From Bettongia penicillata ogilbyi (lineage: Eukaryota; Chordata; Mammalia; Diprotodontia; Potoroidae), in assembly GCA_023548195.1 (NCBI GenBank), contig JAJHZJ010000026.1:3727598-3791597 (forward strand): 64,000 nucleotides of DNA. The letters run 5' to 3'. A model generated the notes under the pieces. It saw only the letters and a list, made by a program, of their open reading frames with translations, was not told the DNA's origin and did no database searches. Position numbers and translations under genes: made by a program. Shown here piece by piece: positions 11,849 through 21,895 of the stretch. The number at the start of each line of letters is the position of its first letter. Within the stretch, counting starts at the first letter, position 1.

Positions 11849-12113
11849 TTAACCTCCCTGCTTCTCAGTTTCCTCCGACATAAAATTAGGAAATTGGGCT
11901 CCATGGATTTGTGGCTTATTTGGGAACATTCTTCTATGCCACAATTTTTTTTTTTTTTAAAGCTAGATACCTGTATTTCAGAGGCATTGGGTTCCTCTGA
12001 AATCCTATTTAATTTATGCATTTCCAAATATTATTCTAAAAAGGGATCCATGGGCTTCATAAGTCTAATAAAGGGAGTCCTCAAACACATACAAAAAGGT
12101 TAAGAAAAACACC
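11849..12113 (+). repeat. composite repeat, second copy, with DNA-transposon end
   Basis: Positions 11849-12039 duplicate 10663-10849. The copy then continues through 'aagggatccatgggcttcat' to 'aaaaaggttaagaaaaacac', which reads as the reverse complement of the terminus of an old mammalian hAT-type non-autonomous element (such termini read 'ttcttaaccttttt'). The junction between SINE-like and transposon-like parts is the same in both copies, which indicates duplication of a pre-existing composite. It lies about 120 bp upstream of the CpG-rich 5' end of the NDFIP2 retrocopy. Confidence 0.75.
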
Positions 12114-12234
12114 ACGCCTCACCATTTAAATTTATGTTTTAAAATTGATTTAAAAAACACACACACGTCTGGAGATAACTTAGAGTCAGTGAAATCTGAG
12201 AATGGGGAGCCCACAGAACAGGGCATTGTAATTA

Positions 12235-13000
12235 CGCTCACGCGGTGCCGCATTAAATAGTTCTGGTGCGGAAGGAGCGCCGCCTGGGTCTCTGCACGCC
12301 TCCCGGACAAAGGGGCGCCCACGTGACGGCCTCGTGTCTCACCGGAGCGCTAGACCGGGGCTGCGCGGAGGAATCCGCAGAGGTAGCGGCGGGGGCGGCA
12401 GAGGGTGAGGCGTCCCTTCCTCGGCGGCAGCATCAACGGAGGGACGCCCTCGAGGCAGAAGGGCGCGGAGAGGCGTGAGGCGGCCGAGGTGTAACAGGCG
12501 CTGAGCGCCCCGGGAAAAGGCTCCTCGGGCTCCTGCCTCGCCGCCTACCGCGGAGCCTCGTGGGCCGGGCAGGATGGACCTTCACCATTCCGTGAGCAGC
12601 CGCTACCAAGTGCTTCGCAACGAAGAGCATGAGCGGGGGCCTCCCGCCGTGGAGCCGCCCTCTGCGGCCACGCAGATCGACGCCCTGACGGCCCCTCCGA
12701 CGCCCAGCGCTTCGCCTCCTGCCCCCGCACCGGCCTTCCCGGAGTGGAGCCCCTCCCCTCCACCCTACTGCCCGATGCCCGCCGAGGCCGCGTCGGAAGC
12801 CCGAGGCCCCCGCGAGCCCCTCCCGGAGCCGCCCCCCTACAGCGTGGCCACGGCCCTTCCCACCTACGCTGAGGCGGAGAGGGCCAAAGCTGCGGCCCTG
12901 GCCGCCGCGGCCTCCGGGGAGCCCGCCCGGAGGGAGGACGACCGTCCCCCGAGAGAGGCCTCCACCACCTCGGACCCTGACCAGCTGCTGGTGGGCAACG
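12235..13000. promoter_or_regulatory. CpG island covering the retrocopy 5' end
   Basis: GC content and CpG density rise sharply at about 12235 and fall again by about 13000; nothing similar occurs elsewhere in the window. The island covers the presumed 5' untranslated region and the first half of the NDFIP2 ORF. No TATA box is obvious. It may derive from the GC-rich first exon of the parent transcript, but its survival in a methylated mammalian genome suggests germline hypomethylation and possible promoter activity (inference). Confidence 0.75.
12266..12478 (+). pseudogene. possible remnant of the NDFIP2 long-isoform N-terminus
   Basis: A 70-codon frame lies upstream of the retrocopy start in a different frame (+2 relative to it). 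Its alanine/glutamate-rich middle ('ESAEVAAGAAEGEASLP') resembles, loosely, the alanine-rich upstream extension of the long NDFIP2 isoform. If real, the long-isoform extension was captured in the retrocopy but is now separated from the main ORF by a frameshift and the TGA at 12502. Similarity is low-complexity and from memory, so this stays tentative. Confidence 0.3.
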
Positions 13001-13323
13001 ACGGCATCTTCTTGATGGCCTTCGTCATAGCCTTCATCTTCAACTGGGTTGGGTTTTGCTTGTCCTTCTGTACCACCAGCTCCATCGCGGGGAGGTACGG
13101 GGCCCTCTGTGGGTTTGGCCTGTCCTTGACCAAGTGGATCCTCATCGTGCGCTTCTCGGATTACTTCACTGGATACTTCAACGGACAGTACTGGCTTTGG
13201 TGGATGTTTCTGTTGATTGGCCTCCTGCTTTTCTTCAGGGGATTTTACAGTTACCTTAAAGTCAGGAACATGTCCGAAAGGTTGGCCACTGCCAATAGAA
13301 CAAGATATATCTTCCGGAATTAA
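12574..13323 (+). CDS. NDFIP2: NDFIP2 retrocopy, intact intronless ORF
   Basis: The 249-residue product is recognisable as NDFIP2, an adaptor in Golgi, endosome and multivesicular body membranes that recruits and activates NEDD4-family HECT ubiquitin ligases. The ligase-binding motifs are present: PPPY at residues 62-65, PPPY at 86-89 and LPTY at 95-98. Three hydrophobic membrane segments lie at about 143-166, 170-192 and 208-224, separated by the conserved polar loop 'RFSDYFTGYFNGQYW'; the tail ends in 'RTRYIFRN'. The start is the ATG at 12574 in a strong Kozak context (A at -3, G at +4); it aligns with the internal methionine used for the short NDFIP2 isoform, and an in-frame TGA lies 24 codons upstream (12502-12504). 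NDFIP2 is multi-exonic in mammals, so this uninterrupted copy is a retrocopy. There is no frameshift or premature stop. Differences from the parent family are an extended proline/alanine-rich N-terminal part and loss of the acidic stretch before the first membrane segment. NDFIP1 is excluded by the N-terminal 'RYQVLRNEE' context and the alanine-rich run after LPTY. Whether it is transcribed cannot be told from sequence. Confidence 0.92.
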   Translation: MDLHHSVSSRYQVLRNEEHERGPPAVEPPSAATQIDALTAPPTPSASPPAPAPAFPEWSPSPPPYCPMPAEAASEARGPREPLPEPPPYSVATALPTYAEAERAKAAALAAAASGEPARREDDRPPREASTTSDPDQLLVGNDGIFLMAFVIAFIFNWVGFCLSFCTTSSIAGRYGALCGFGLSLTKWILIVRFSDYFTGYFNGQYWLWWMFLLIGLLLFFRGFYSYLKVRNMSERLATANRTRYIFRN

Positions 13324-14217
13324 GAGATGCATTGGGCCAGTCATTTGTTTCCTCTACCACTGAAATCTCCAGATGATCGTAATTCTCCAACTTAATGGGA
13401 TGAAAGACTACTAATAATAGAAGATGGAAGAAATAGAGGATTCAAAATAAATGACAGGGTGGTTTATGCTTAAATTTCAGTTTAGTTAATTGCCTTAAAC
13501 AGATGTTTTCGTTTTTGCTTGTTTGGCATATTTGCCTAGTTAAAAGGGACATCTGACGTTTAAAACCTGCTATAAATAATGGAGGAAAAATGCACTAAGG
13601 CTTTGTTAACGAAGTCTTTCAGTTATACTAAAATGAATGTTAACCCCTTATGATATGTATAATTAGGTAATCTTATAAAAGGATGATAATCATATCTATA
13701 ATATAATATACTTAACGCAAAACTTGTCAATTTTCTTCTAAATTACTAGATGAATGCAGATTAGAGATCAACTATGCTCATTTTAATGGATAGTGATAAG
13801 TATGCATATTTAAAAATGGTTTAAAGAAACTTGCAATACTAATTGAAGGTTTTTGGGTTTTAAAATTTAATCCAGGGTGTTGTCATTCTCCAAAATCACT
13901 TCCATGCATAATTCCTTTACTTGTTTTCTGAAGAATTTTGTCTAGCTCTCAATTTCAAATTTGATTCATGTTTTTAATAAAAGCCATATAGCTATATTTA
14001 CATCACTAAGAACTGGGCTATTTAAAGATTGTTTTGAGCAAATTTTGTGAGATAATAAAGGTACTATCAAATGGTCTTTGGAGGAAAATTTCTTTTGTGT
14101 TATAGTGTTCCGTAAAAGAGGAACTTGGGTTTTAACTTGGCCTATCTTATTTACAGAAAGGGTTTTTGATGGTAACACCAGATGTTTAATGAATTTTTGT
14201 AAAATTATTTTTCCAAG
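13324..14217 (+). other. presumed 3' untranslated region or flank of the NDFIP2 retrocopy
   Basis: AT-rich sequence with AATAAA hexamers near 13445, at 13976-13981 and near 14053. There is no long A-tract that would mark the end of the retrocopied message, and no direct repeat was found to mark a target duplication. It ends where an L1 3' fragment begins. It is probably parental 3' UTR at least in part, but that needs comparison with the parent gene. Confidence 0.45.
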
Positions 14218-14800
14218 TTTGCTTTTTAAAAGTTTTTTTTAACATTTTTTGTTTAAAGTTTTGAGTTCTAAATTCTATCCTTCCCTCTCCCAACTCTGAC
14301 TGTAAGCAACTACATATATGTTATACCTGTGCAATTTTGTAAAACACACTGATCATTTTGTACAAGAAGACTCGAAAGAAAGTGAAGAATAGGATGCATC
14401 ATTTTGTATTCAAACAGTATCAGTTATTTCTCTGAAGGCTGATAGTTTGCTTAATTAGTAGTCCTTTGGGATTGTCTTAGATTATTGTATTTCTGAGAAT
14501 AGCTAAGTCCTTAACAATTTTTTATCAAACAATATGGCTGTTATTGTATACAACTTTCTCCTGGTTCTGTTCACTTCACTATGCATCAGTTCATATAAGT
14601 CTTGGTTTTCCTGAAATAATCCTGCGTGTCATTTTTTATAGCACAATAGTATTCCATTAAAATCGTGTACCACAGCTTGTTTAGTCAATCTCCAATTTTT
14701 GGGCGTCTCTTCATTTCCAGTTCTTAGCCACCACAAAAAGAGCTACTATAAGTTAATTCTCCCTTAAAAATTTTCTTTAAAAAAAAAACAAAACAAAAAC
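14218..14800 (-). mobile_element. L1 3'-end fragment, antisense, 5' truncated
   Basis: The block starts on the plus strand with a T-run (the poly(A) side) and contains the typical marsupial L1 3' UTR text in antisense: 'ctcctggttctgttcacttc', 'tatgcatcagttcatataag', 'atagcacaatagtattccat', 'ccagttcttagccaccacaa'. It is 5' truncated and inserted in the 3' flank of the NDFIP2 retrocopy, so it is younger than the retrocopy if the flank is parental 3' UTR. Confidence 0.7.
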
Positions 14801-14917
14801 AGCCTCTTGGATAGACTTTACTACAGACTTTTCTTCTGCTTTTGTAGTTTAGATATTTTTTTAAGTTAACCAAGACCTGCATTGTTAATATCTTATTGCT
14901 TTATAGTGATGTAGTTT

Positions 14918-14943
14918 TACACACGCGCGCGCACACACACACG
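14918..14943. repeat. (AC)n/(CG)n microsatellite
   Basis: A short alternating purine-pyrimidine tract with an internal run of CG steps, the type of sequence able to adopt Z-DNA. Confidence 0.85.
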
Positions 14944-15879
14944 GATGCATGCACATACCTGCACAAAGACTATCTCAAGAAGTGTGAAATTTCTGGATTT
15001 GCCATGATTTACTCATAGACTATGTGCCACATTTTAAGTATAGATCCCTTCACTGTTTTTGTAAATGAAATTCAGAAACTAATGCACTTGTGGCTTCTTC
15101 ATGGCCTTCATATTTTTAACCAATAAACCAATTTTTTGCTCTCCATACTTGGTCTTCTACCACGAATTTCCTTTAAAATGACATTTTTACCTGACGTTAA
15201 AAAAAATTAAGTGATCTAGTTTTAGTTTTTTAAAATTAACTACATAAAATGGTAACAAAATTGTAAAATTTGGCCACAGTTTATTTGCTGAAGAAAAATA
15301 TAAATTAACCATAGACAAATGCTGTATTAAAAAAATAAAACTTTTACCTATTTTTGTGAGTTAAATCTTTTTCTAGTTTTTTTCTGTATCTTTATAAATG
15401 AAGAGTATCATTGTAAGAGTTGGAAAGGGTCAAATTTATTAGGACCTACCATATTTATGAGACTTGGGATACCTTTTAACATTATGCCTTCTGGGGAGAG
15501 AAAAGTTTTAGAAAGTTTAGCTAGAAATACCATTTAAGTAGCTTTCCAAATAAGCAACATCCTTGAAAGTTTGATGTTTGCTTTGTTTCCAGTACAATGT
15601 GAACTCTAATCCCACATACCCAAGATTGTCCAGAGGTGATGACAGATAGATGAACACTCAAAGGCATAAAACCTGAAAGCTTGATAAATTTCTGAGATGG
15701 TCAGGAACTTATCTTTTTGTGACTGATGTGGAATGACTACTGGTGTTGAGGTTTGGCAGCTGAGGTGTCACCTTAGGAAATATAACTTGATCAATCACAG
15801 CATCTTGCTTCTGTGGATAATCAGTGTTACCTGGATTAGCTGGCAACCCTAAATGCCAATTAGGCATTTAGACGGGCCT
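14944..15879. other. intergenic or distal retrocopy 3' flank
   Basis: AT-rich DNA without a gene. AATAAA hexamers occur near 15122 and at 15334-15339, the latter preceded by a run of seven A and followed by 'cttttacc'. Either could be the old 3' end of the retrocopied message, which would place the L1 fragment inside the 3' UTR. I cannot decide. Confidence 0.35.
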
Positions 15880-16270
15880 AATTTAATTAACTGTTCCAAC
15901 AGTGGAGTTGAACAATTCAATAAATATAAATGCCCACTGGAATCTGAAGGTAAAAGTGAAAGTGTGCCTGCCTTCAAGGAGTTTAAGTGGGATACGGGAT
16001 GAGAAAAGTGAAGTACATCACAAAATGATTTGAGGAAGGATAAAGCAGTAGCAAAAAAGGGATGGGGGAGAAAGTATTCATAAAAACTTGGAGAAATAGG
16101 TGACATCTGGGTTTATTGAAACTTTTAAGTGGCAAAAGGGAGGAAGGAAAAGCATTCCAGGCACATGTAAGGGCCATGTCATCTCTCTGAAGGTAAAGAG
16201 AGGGGAGATTTAAGCCTAAGTATGGAGAGCAAGAAATAGGTTTATCGGTTAGAAATATATATATATATTT
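15880..16270 (+). repeat. L2-like LINE remnant
   Basis: The text 'gtgcctgccttcaaggagtt', 'ggaaaagcattccaggcaca' and 'ggagatttaagcctaag' follows the order seen in the repeated blocks at 30600-31060 and 31820-32620, which I read as L2-type LINE 3' regions. It has no coding capacity. Confidence 0.5.
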
Positions 16271-16639
16271 TATTCAAAAGTCACTAGGGAACTTCTGAAC
16301 ATTTCTGCTTAGAAGACCTGGGGTTTAAGAAAACTGTTTTGCAGCTGTATGGAGCAGGAATTGCAGAGGAAAAAGATTGCAATGGGGAAAACCAATTGGG
16401 CAATAATAATCTAGTATTAGGTATTAATGAAGAAATGAGCTAAAGGCATGGCCATGTAAGGGAAGAGAAGGATTTGGATAAGATACGTTATTGGGGTAGG
16501 TTACTTATTTAATGTGCAATCAAAAAGAATGACTATGCACGTAAAAACTTGGAAGATGGTGTTAACACAAATCAGAAAGTTTTGAGGAGGGAAATGTTTG
16601 AGGGAAGATAATGAGTTCCATTTTGTACATGTGAGGTAA

Positions 16640-16800
16640 AAGGTGCTAGATTGGGAATGAGGATATGAACTCAAATCCTCGCTCTACCACTTAACACCTG
16701 CATTAATCTGAGCAAGCCTAATCTTCCTCACTTATAAACTGAGAGAGTAGGACTAGTTTATGTCTCAGGCACCTTCCTGCTCAAAATCTAAATTTGATAT
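16640..16800 (+). repeat. MIR-like remnant
   Basis: Sense SINE pieces: 'atgaactcaaatcctcgctc', 'cttaacacctgcattaatct', 'cttcctcacttataaactga'. Confidence 0.6.
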
Positions 16801-17179
16801 CCTGTGTTGTTTGAGATACTCAGCAAGTAAATTGGTAATACTTCTGGTGGAGTTCAAGAAATCAGGACTGACCATATAAATAAATTTGGAAGACAATTTG
16901 TGTGGAGAAAATAAGCTGATGAAAGGACAGAAAGAGAAAGCAGAAAGAGGATCTTTGAGAAAGCAATTTCAGAGAAACACTGGGTCTAGACGTTATAAGT
17001 TTCAAGCAGTTGAAAAAAGAGTGGGTGTTGAAGAAGTAGAAATTAATCTTTCTAGGAGCTTGGCAGTAAAATGAATGTAAATTATAGGATAATGGCTTGA
17101 GGGGGTGACAAGGTCTAGTGAAAAAATTTTAAAGACAAGTGAGACCTGAACATTTTTGCAGACGGAAGAGAAGAATCAT

Positions 17180-17335
17180 AGGGTATTGTCTTGACTCATG
17201 CATAAATTGGATTTAAGTGAGGCAGAGTTGCATGAAGTCATCAGTCTCACTCTCCCCTAGTCCTCAAAGTCCTGTGGCAAGATAAAAGTCAGAGCAACTT
17301 GGAAAGACCTGGGATACATTGGATGACCTTGGCAT
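17180..17335 (-). repeat. marsupial tRNA-SINE 3' half, antisense
   Basis: Antisense copy of the SINE tail: 'aaattggatttaagtgaggc', 'gcatgaagtcatcagtctca' and 'agagcaacttggaaagacct' in order. Corresponds to the 3' part of the element at 28148-28454. Confidence 0.7.
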
Positions 17336-18059
17336 CTTCAGTGTCTGACCAAGCTTTAAGCATTCTACATCACCTGCTTGCTATTGGAACAAATTGTTCT
17401 AATTTGCCCATTCTGCCAGGGAATGTCTTCATATGCTTGGGGTAAATACCCTCCCCCCACCCAACTCACTGAGGCTTTGAGGCCTATCAGTTGCCCTCAA
17501 CCTACCAGTCTGGCAAGTTTACTAGGATGTGACCACTGCATGTGCTCCAGCTTATTAGAACCAAAGGTGAGAGTTGGGTGAAAGGTAGACACCAAAGGTG
17601 GATGAGCAGCCTTCAAAAGGCCTTGGCAGGCCCTCGTAGAAGTGCTCATTCTCCCTGAACACCCCATATACCACAAGAAAAATACAGTAGAGAATAGGTT
17701 GCAATGAAAGAGAGAGAAGGAATAATTGAAGGGACAATATTCAGCAATGAATAAGAGAGAATGTAACAATCAACAGCATGTGTTGACCAGTAGTGAAAAA
17801 CTTCCATTTCAGTTGGATGAGATTCATCTTTTAGAGTCTTTTCCAGGGCTTTGCTGGAGTCTGTCTGTACCAGCATTCAAAAAAGAGTTGTTAAAATTTC
17901 AATGCAAACATTTACATCTTAGAAATGAGCAGTTCCTGCAACTCAGGACCTGACTTACTATTTTGTAAATTATCTAGAGTTAAGAAGTGATGGAAAAAAT
18001 GTTAATAAGGCAAATTAAACTTAAAAGTGTGTAGGTTAATTTAAATGGAAATGAACAGA

Positions 18060-18155
18060 TAGAAATTAAGTGACTTGCCCAATCTTGAAGCTAGTAAGTG
18101 TCTCAGGTCTGACTTCAGGCCCAGTGCTCTATCAGCTGTGCCACCTAGTTGCCAC
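18060..18155 (-). repeat. SINE fragment, antisense
   Basis: Antisense tRNA-SINE head: 'attaagtgacttgcccaatc', 'tctgacttcaggcccagtgc', 'tatcagctgtgccacctagt'. The final part matches the start of the marsupial tRNA-SINE ('aggtggcacagtgga' in sense). Confidence 0.8.
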
Positions 18156-19035
18156 TAAATGCATGCACATGATCAGAATTCTGAGTATCCTCTATCCTAC
18201 CTCCTATCATTTCACCTCTTCCTTGAATTTCTTCTAATCCTATTTCTTCTAATCCTATTTATCTTCCATGTGACATCTAGTTTCTACCTACCTGGCTACC
18301 CCATTACTCTCCAGGGCTGTCACCCCTCACTAATTTCACTTTTTATCCTTCTGTATCTTGACCTATAGTTAACTAATTCAATTTTACACTGTCCACTACT
18401 TAAGTCCTTCCTTCCTCCATTGTTTTTGTTGAGGTCCATGCCTTGCCAAATCCCAGTCTTGGAACACCACCACCATTCCCCTTTTGGATTCCTCATCACA
18501 GCACTGAAGTAATTCACCTGATGATGCTGACTGAGTCTACCAAAAACATGTAAAAAACTTGGTTCTAACTTAATCAAGGCAATCATTTTGCTCTTTTCTA
18601 CATTGATTCTATATCTCATTCCCTACAGTGTCTATTCCAGATCTTCCCTTTTCTTCTCAATGTTTATAGCTTCCTTTGCGCTTATTCGTTTGCATATTGT
18701 TTCCTCCATTGGATTGTAAGCTTATTAAGGGTAGGATTGTCTTTGCTTTTCTTTTGTATTAACACTACTTAGCACAGTGCCTGGTACATAGTAAGTACTT
18801 AATAAATATTGATCTATTGAACATTTATGTTAAAAAGATGAGGTTTTTTTCTACCAAGTTGCAGTTTATGAGAATTTTTTAAAATTCAATCCCCATGTAA
18901 AACATTGAATGTAAGCTATTAGAGGCAATGACAAGTTTTACCTTTTTGGCTTTCGGATTTGTATTCCTAGTACCTAGTAGAATACCTTATTTAGTAGGCA
19001 CTTAATAAAATCTTGTTCAATTGTTAAACTGAATC
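18156..19035 (+). repeat. two L2-like 3' ends in succession
   Basis: At 18700-18820 the sequence reads 'gattgtaagcttattaaggg', 'acttagcacagtgcctggta', 'gtaagtacttaataaatatt', the classic L2 3'-end phrase. A second, more diverged version follows at 18890-19035 ('gaatgtaagctattagaggc', 'gtaggcacttaataaaatct'). Upstream pyrimidine-rich sequence from 18160 fits the preceding L2 region. Confidence 0.7.
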
Positions 19036-20040
19036 CCACCTACTTTCTTCTCGTCTTGGTTCAACACATCATCCAAGTTCTGGTCTTTCCACTATATTGG
19101 ATATGCCACGGCAGGATTTTCCATCCAGTTTATTTTTTCCTATATGGATTTTTAAGTCTACCCATGAATTTCATGGAATAAGCCATAAAATATTCAGGTG
19201 CATGTTGTAATCAGCATTGCCCACAAACAAGATTATCTAGAGAATCTCATAGTTTATAGAGCTATGTTGTTTTCATCTGGATATTATTTAGAACATCCTC
19301 CATGACTGGTCTTTATGAACATATATGCCTCTGTTTATGAAGTTGATGATCTGAGGGTTGTATAAGAGAGGAATTGATGATTACATTTGGTAAAGAATTG
19401 TTAGTGTATTTAAATGCTATTTTTTATCAATAAAATATAAACACATAGGAATCTTATATTCTCTGTATCTATCATTTAATTGTAACTATAAATGTATAGA
19501 TTATTATATAAAATCATTAGGAAAATCTGCCTGTTCCCTTCTACTTTTTTCATTTCAGAGATATGACATACATTTTTATATCATCATAAAGTTAAGTAGG
19601 TACTTAGGTTAGTAGTACTTGAATTTCCTGCAATCCCTTTTATTCTTTTTTTCTTTCTTTTTTTTTTTTTTAGAAATTATCAGTCATGATTTTATTCCCT
19701 GTTTTTTTTTTTAACATCTTCTCTTCTATGAGCTCTCTTACAAAAGAATGTCTCGATTCTTTCAAGTGTGCATCATTTTCAGTATGGCTTTCTTGGTATG
19801 TCCTTGGTCTTCTCCATTTGCTATTCCTGATTAAATCTTTTTAATTGTGGTTTTGTCTTCTCATAACATATGAAAGACTGAGATATTCAGATTCAAATAT
19901 GGTAGTTCCTCATATCACTTTCACTCATAAAAATAAAGCATCACAGAACTATCAGAAAATTTCTTTCATTTTTTTTTTTTGTTTTGTTTTGTTCTGCAAC
20001 CATTTTCATTGAGGAATTTTCATGGAATGAGGTGACTCAG
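19036..20040. other. no gene; two poly(T) tracts
   Basis: AT-rich intergenic DNA. T-rich tracts at about 19640-19672 and 19965-19990 look like poly(A) tails of antisense retroposons whose bodies I cannot identify. Confidence 0.4.
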
Positions 20041-20485
20041 TGTAGTACCAATGTTATATTCACAGTGCCTACACAGCTATGAATTTGCCAGGCATAATTC
20101 TGAATTGAGAAACACAACAGACTCTCCACTTGGAAGACAGAACCAAAACATTTATTCAGACACCAGAAAGCCAAATCCATCATAGTAACAAAGAAATCAA
20201 TACACAGTAGCAATGCAGAGGGCAACACCATCCTTAAGCCTTCCCTCTGCTAGGCCTTCCCACCAACCAGCTCCGTTAAACAAATCCCAAACAAGCTCTC
20301 TCACTCACACTAGCCAGATGCCTGCTTTGTCTCTCTCCCTCAGTTCTAACTACTCTGATAAATTTCCTCTAAGCTCTACTCTAGATTCACCTTTTCTTAT
20401 TCCATGTGATTTCACTCATGTGACTCAGGCTTCCATGTGTAAACAGGTCACATGGGACTATTAATGAATAGGAAATATCTTTACA
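20041..20485 (-). repeat. LTR-like element, copy B (probable solo LTR)
   Basis: Begins TGTAG on the plus strand and follows copy A in detail: antisense AATAAA at 20151-20156, 'accaaaacatttattcagac', 'gccaaatccatcatagtaac', and near the right end 'attaatgaatagg'. No internal retroviral sequence flanks it, so it is likely a solo LTR. It has the same orientation as copies A and C. Confidence 0.6.
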
Positions 20486-21590
20486 TTAAGAAGCATTATT
20501 CTATTAACAATAAGCAAAAATATATTATCAATACAGTTAGATCTCAGACTAGGTTTCTGCCAATTTCATTTCATTACCACTGCTTCTTTATTTTATATAC
20601 ATACATACATATGTGTGTGTGTGCATTTGACACTCATAATCTCCCATATTACTTCTGTAGGATTCTAAAATAATAGAATTTGTTTTCTAAGTCATTGTTG
20701 TCATTGATTGACTTGTCTCTCAGCCTGTCAAGAAAATGTCATGTTTGCTGGGTAAGTTTCTAGGCTTGTTTATTCTCTTCCTTGTGCTGATAGGTTAACA
20801 GCAGTTAGATTTTGCTGGTAATTGTGTTCAGTCAAGGTCTTTTTAAAAGCCTGAAGTTTAACTGGGGTCAGTATTCTCAATTTTCTGCAAGTTTTAGAAT
20901 CTGATTGATGAATGCACTCAGATACTTTAAGATATGTAACTTTTTGAAGGTAAAACACTAGCAACAATGCCTTTTTAGTTCCTAGAGAAATTGTATAATG
21001 TTTGATGAACTATATGAGTACCTTTTTGGAGACTTGTGCTTTCATGCCTTACTTTTTTGATTTATTTCTGGAAAACTCCCTAAACTCTATGTATTTTTAA
21101 GCTTTTCTGTTTTTTTAAATTCTGCACATTATTAACCTCTGATAAAAAGAGGTGCTTGCTGTCTTTATGTTAGAGAGGCTATCATTGCAAATATAACTTT
21201 GGCTTCTATATTATATAGTCCAAGCAAGTTCTAATTTAAGTGTGTTATGCATCTACACTAATTGATAAATTATATGTATTGTGTGAAGTGGGATGCCAGG
21301 CTGAGAGTCACATTCTCTACTATTACAAAAAGGGTAAATTTGGTTGGCCAGTACAGGAATTAGTAATAAACAGGTTTGTTTAAGTGGTAACTAGGGAAAG
21401 GGATAATATAGAATTCTAAGATTCATAAAATCTCAGTTTGAAGCAATCATAGAGATTTTCTAGTTTAAACCATAATTGACCAGGAATCTCTTGTAATATA
21501 CCAACATGTAGTCATTTAATCTTCATTTGAAGTTCTTTAATGATAAGGGTTGTATCATTTAGAGACACAATCCATTCCACTTTTAGACAG
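20486..21590. other. spacer between two LTR-like copies
   Basis: This 1.1 kb lies between copies B and C, which have the same orientation, so I checked it as a possible proviral interior. It shows no gag, protease, polymerase or envelope motif and no primer-binding-like sequence. A short (CATA)n/(TG)n tract is at 20600-20625. It is best read as unrelated intergenic DNA. Confidence 0.5.
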
Positions 21591-21895
21591 TGTAGCACCA
21601 ATGTGATATTTACAGTACCTATGGCAGCCATAAATATCTCTGTGCAATTCCAAATTGCAAAATACAATAAGCTGTTCACTTGTAAGACAGAACCAAAATA
21701 TTCAGACATCAGACATCAGATAAATCCATCAGGGCAACAAAAATCTATAGCCAGTAACAATGCAGAGGACAACATCATCCCTAAGTCTTCCCCCTGCTAG
21801 GCTTCCCACAAACCAGCTCCCTTAAACAAATGACAAGAAGGTTCCCTTAAAATCACAAGCAAGCTTTTTCACTCATTCTAACCAGTTCTTGTTAG
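21591..21895 (-). repeat. LTR-like element, copy C (truncated)
   Basis: Begins TGTAG and matches copies A and B through 'ggcttcccacaaaccagctc' and 'cactcattctaaccag', then stops; the right-hand (U3) half is missing. A small internal repeat ('agacatc' twice) is present near 21705. Confidence 0.6.

Noticed and set aside
12433..13344. 303-codon open frame on the minus strand opposite the NDFIP2 retrocopy
   Set aside because: It is the antisense shadow of a GC-rich, proline/alanine-rich coding region. The predicted protein is low-complexity Gly/Arg-rich with no known domain, and the plus-strand frame is unambiguous.
20041..21895. A provirus bounded by LTR-like copies B and C
   Set aside because: The 1.1 kb between them contains no retroviral coding motif, and copy C lacks its right half, so two independent solo LTR fragments explain the layout better.
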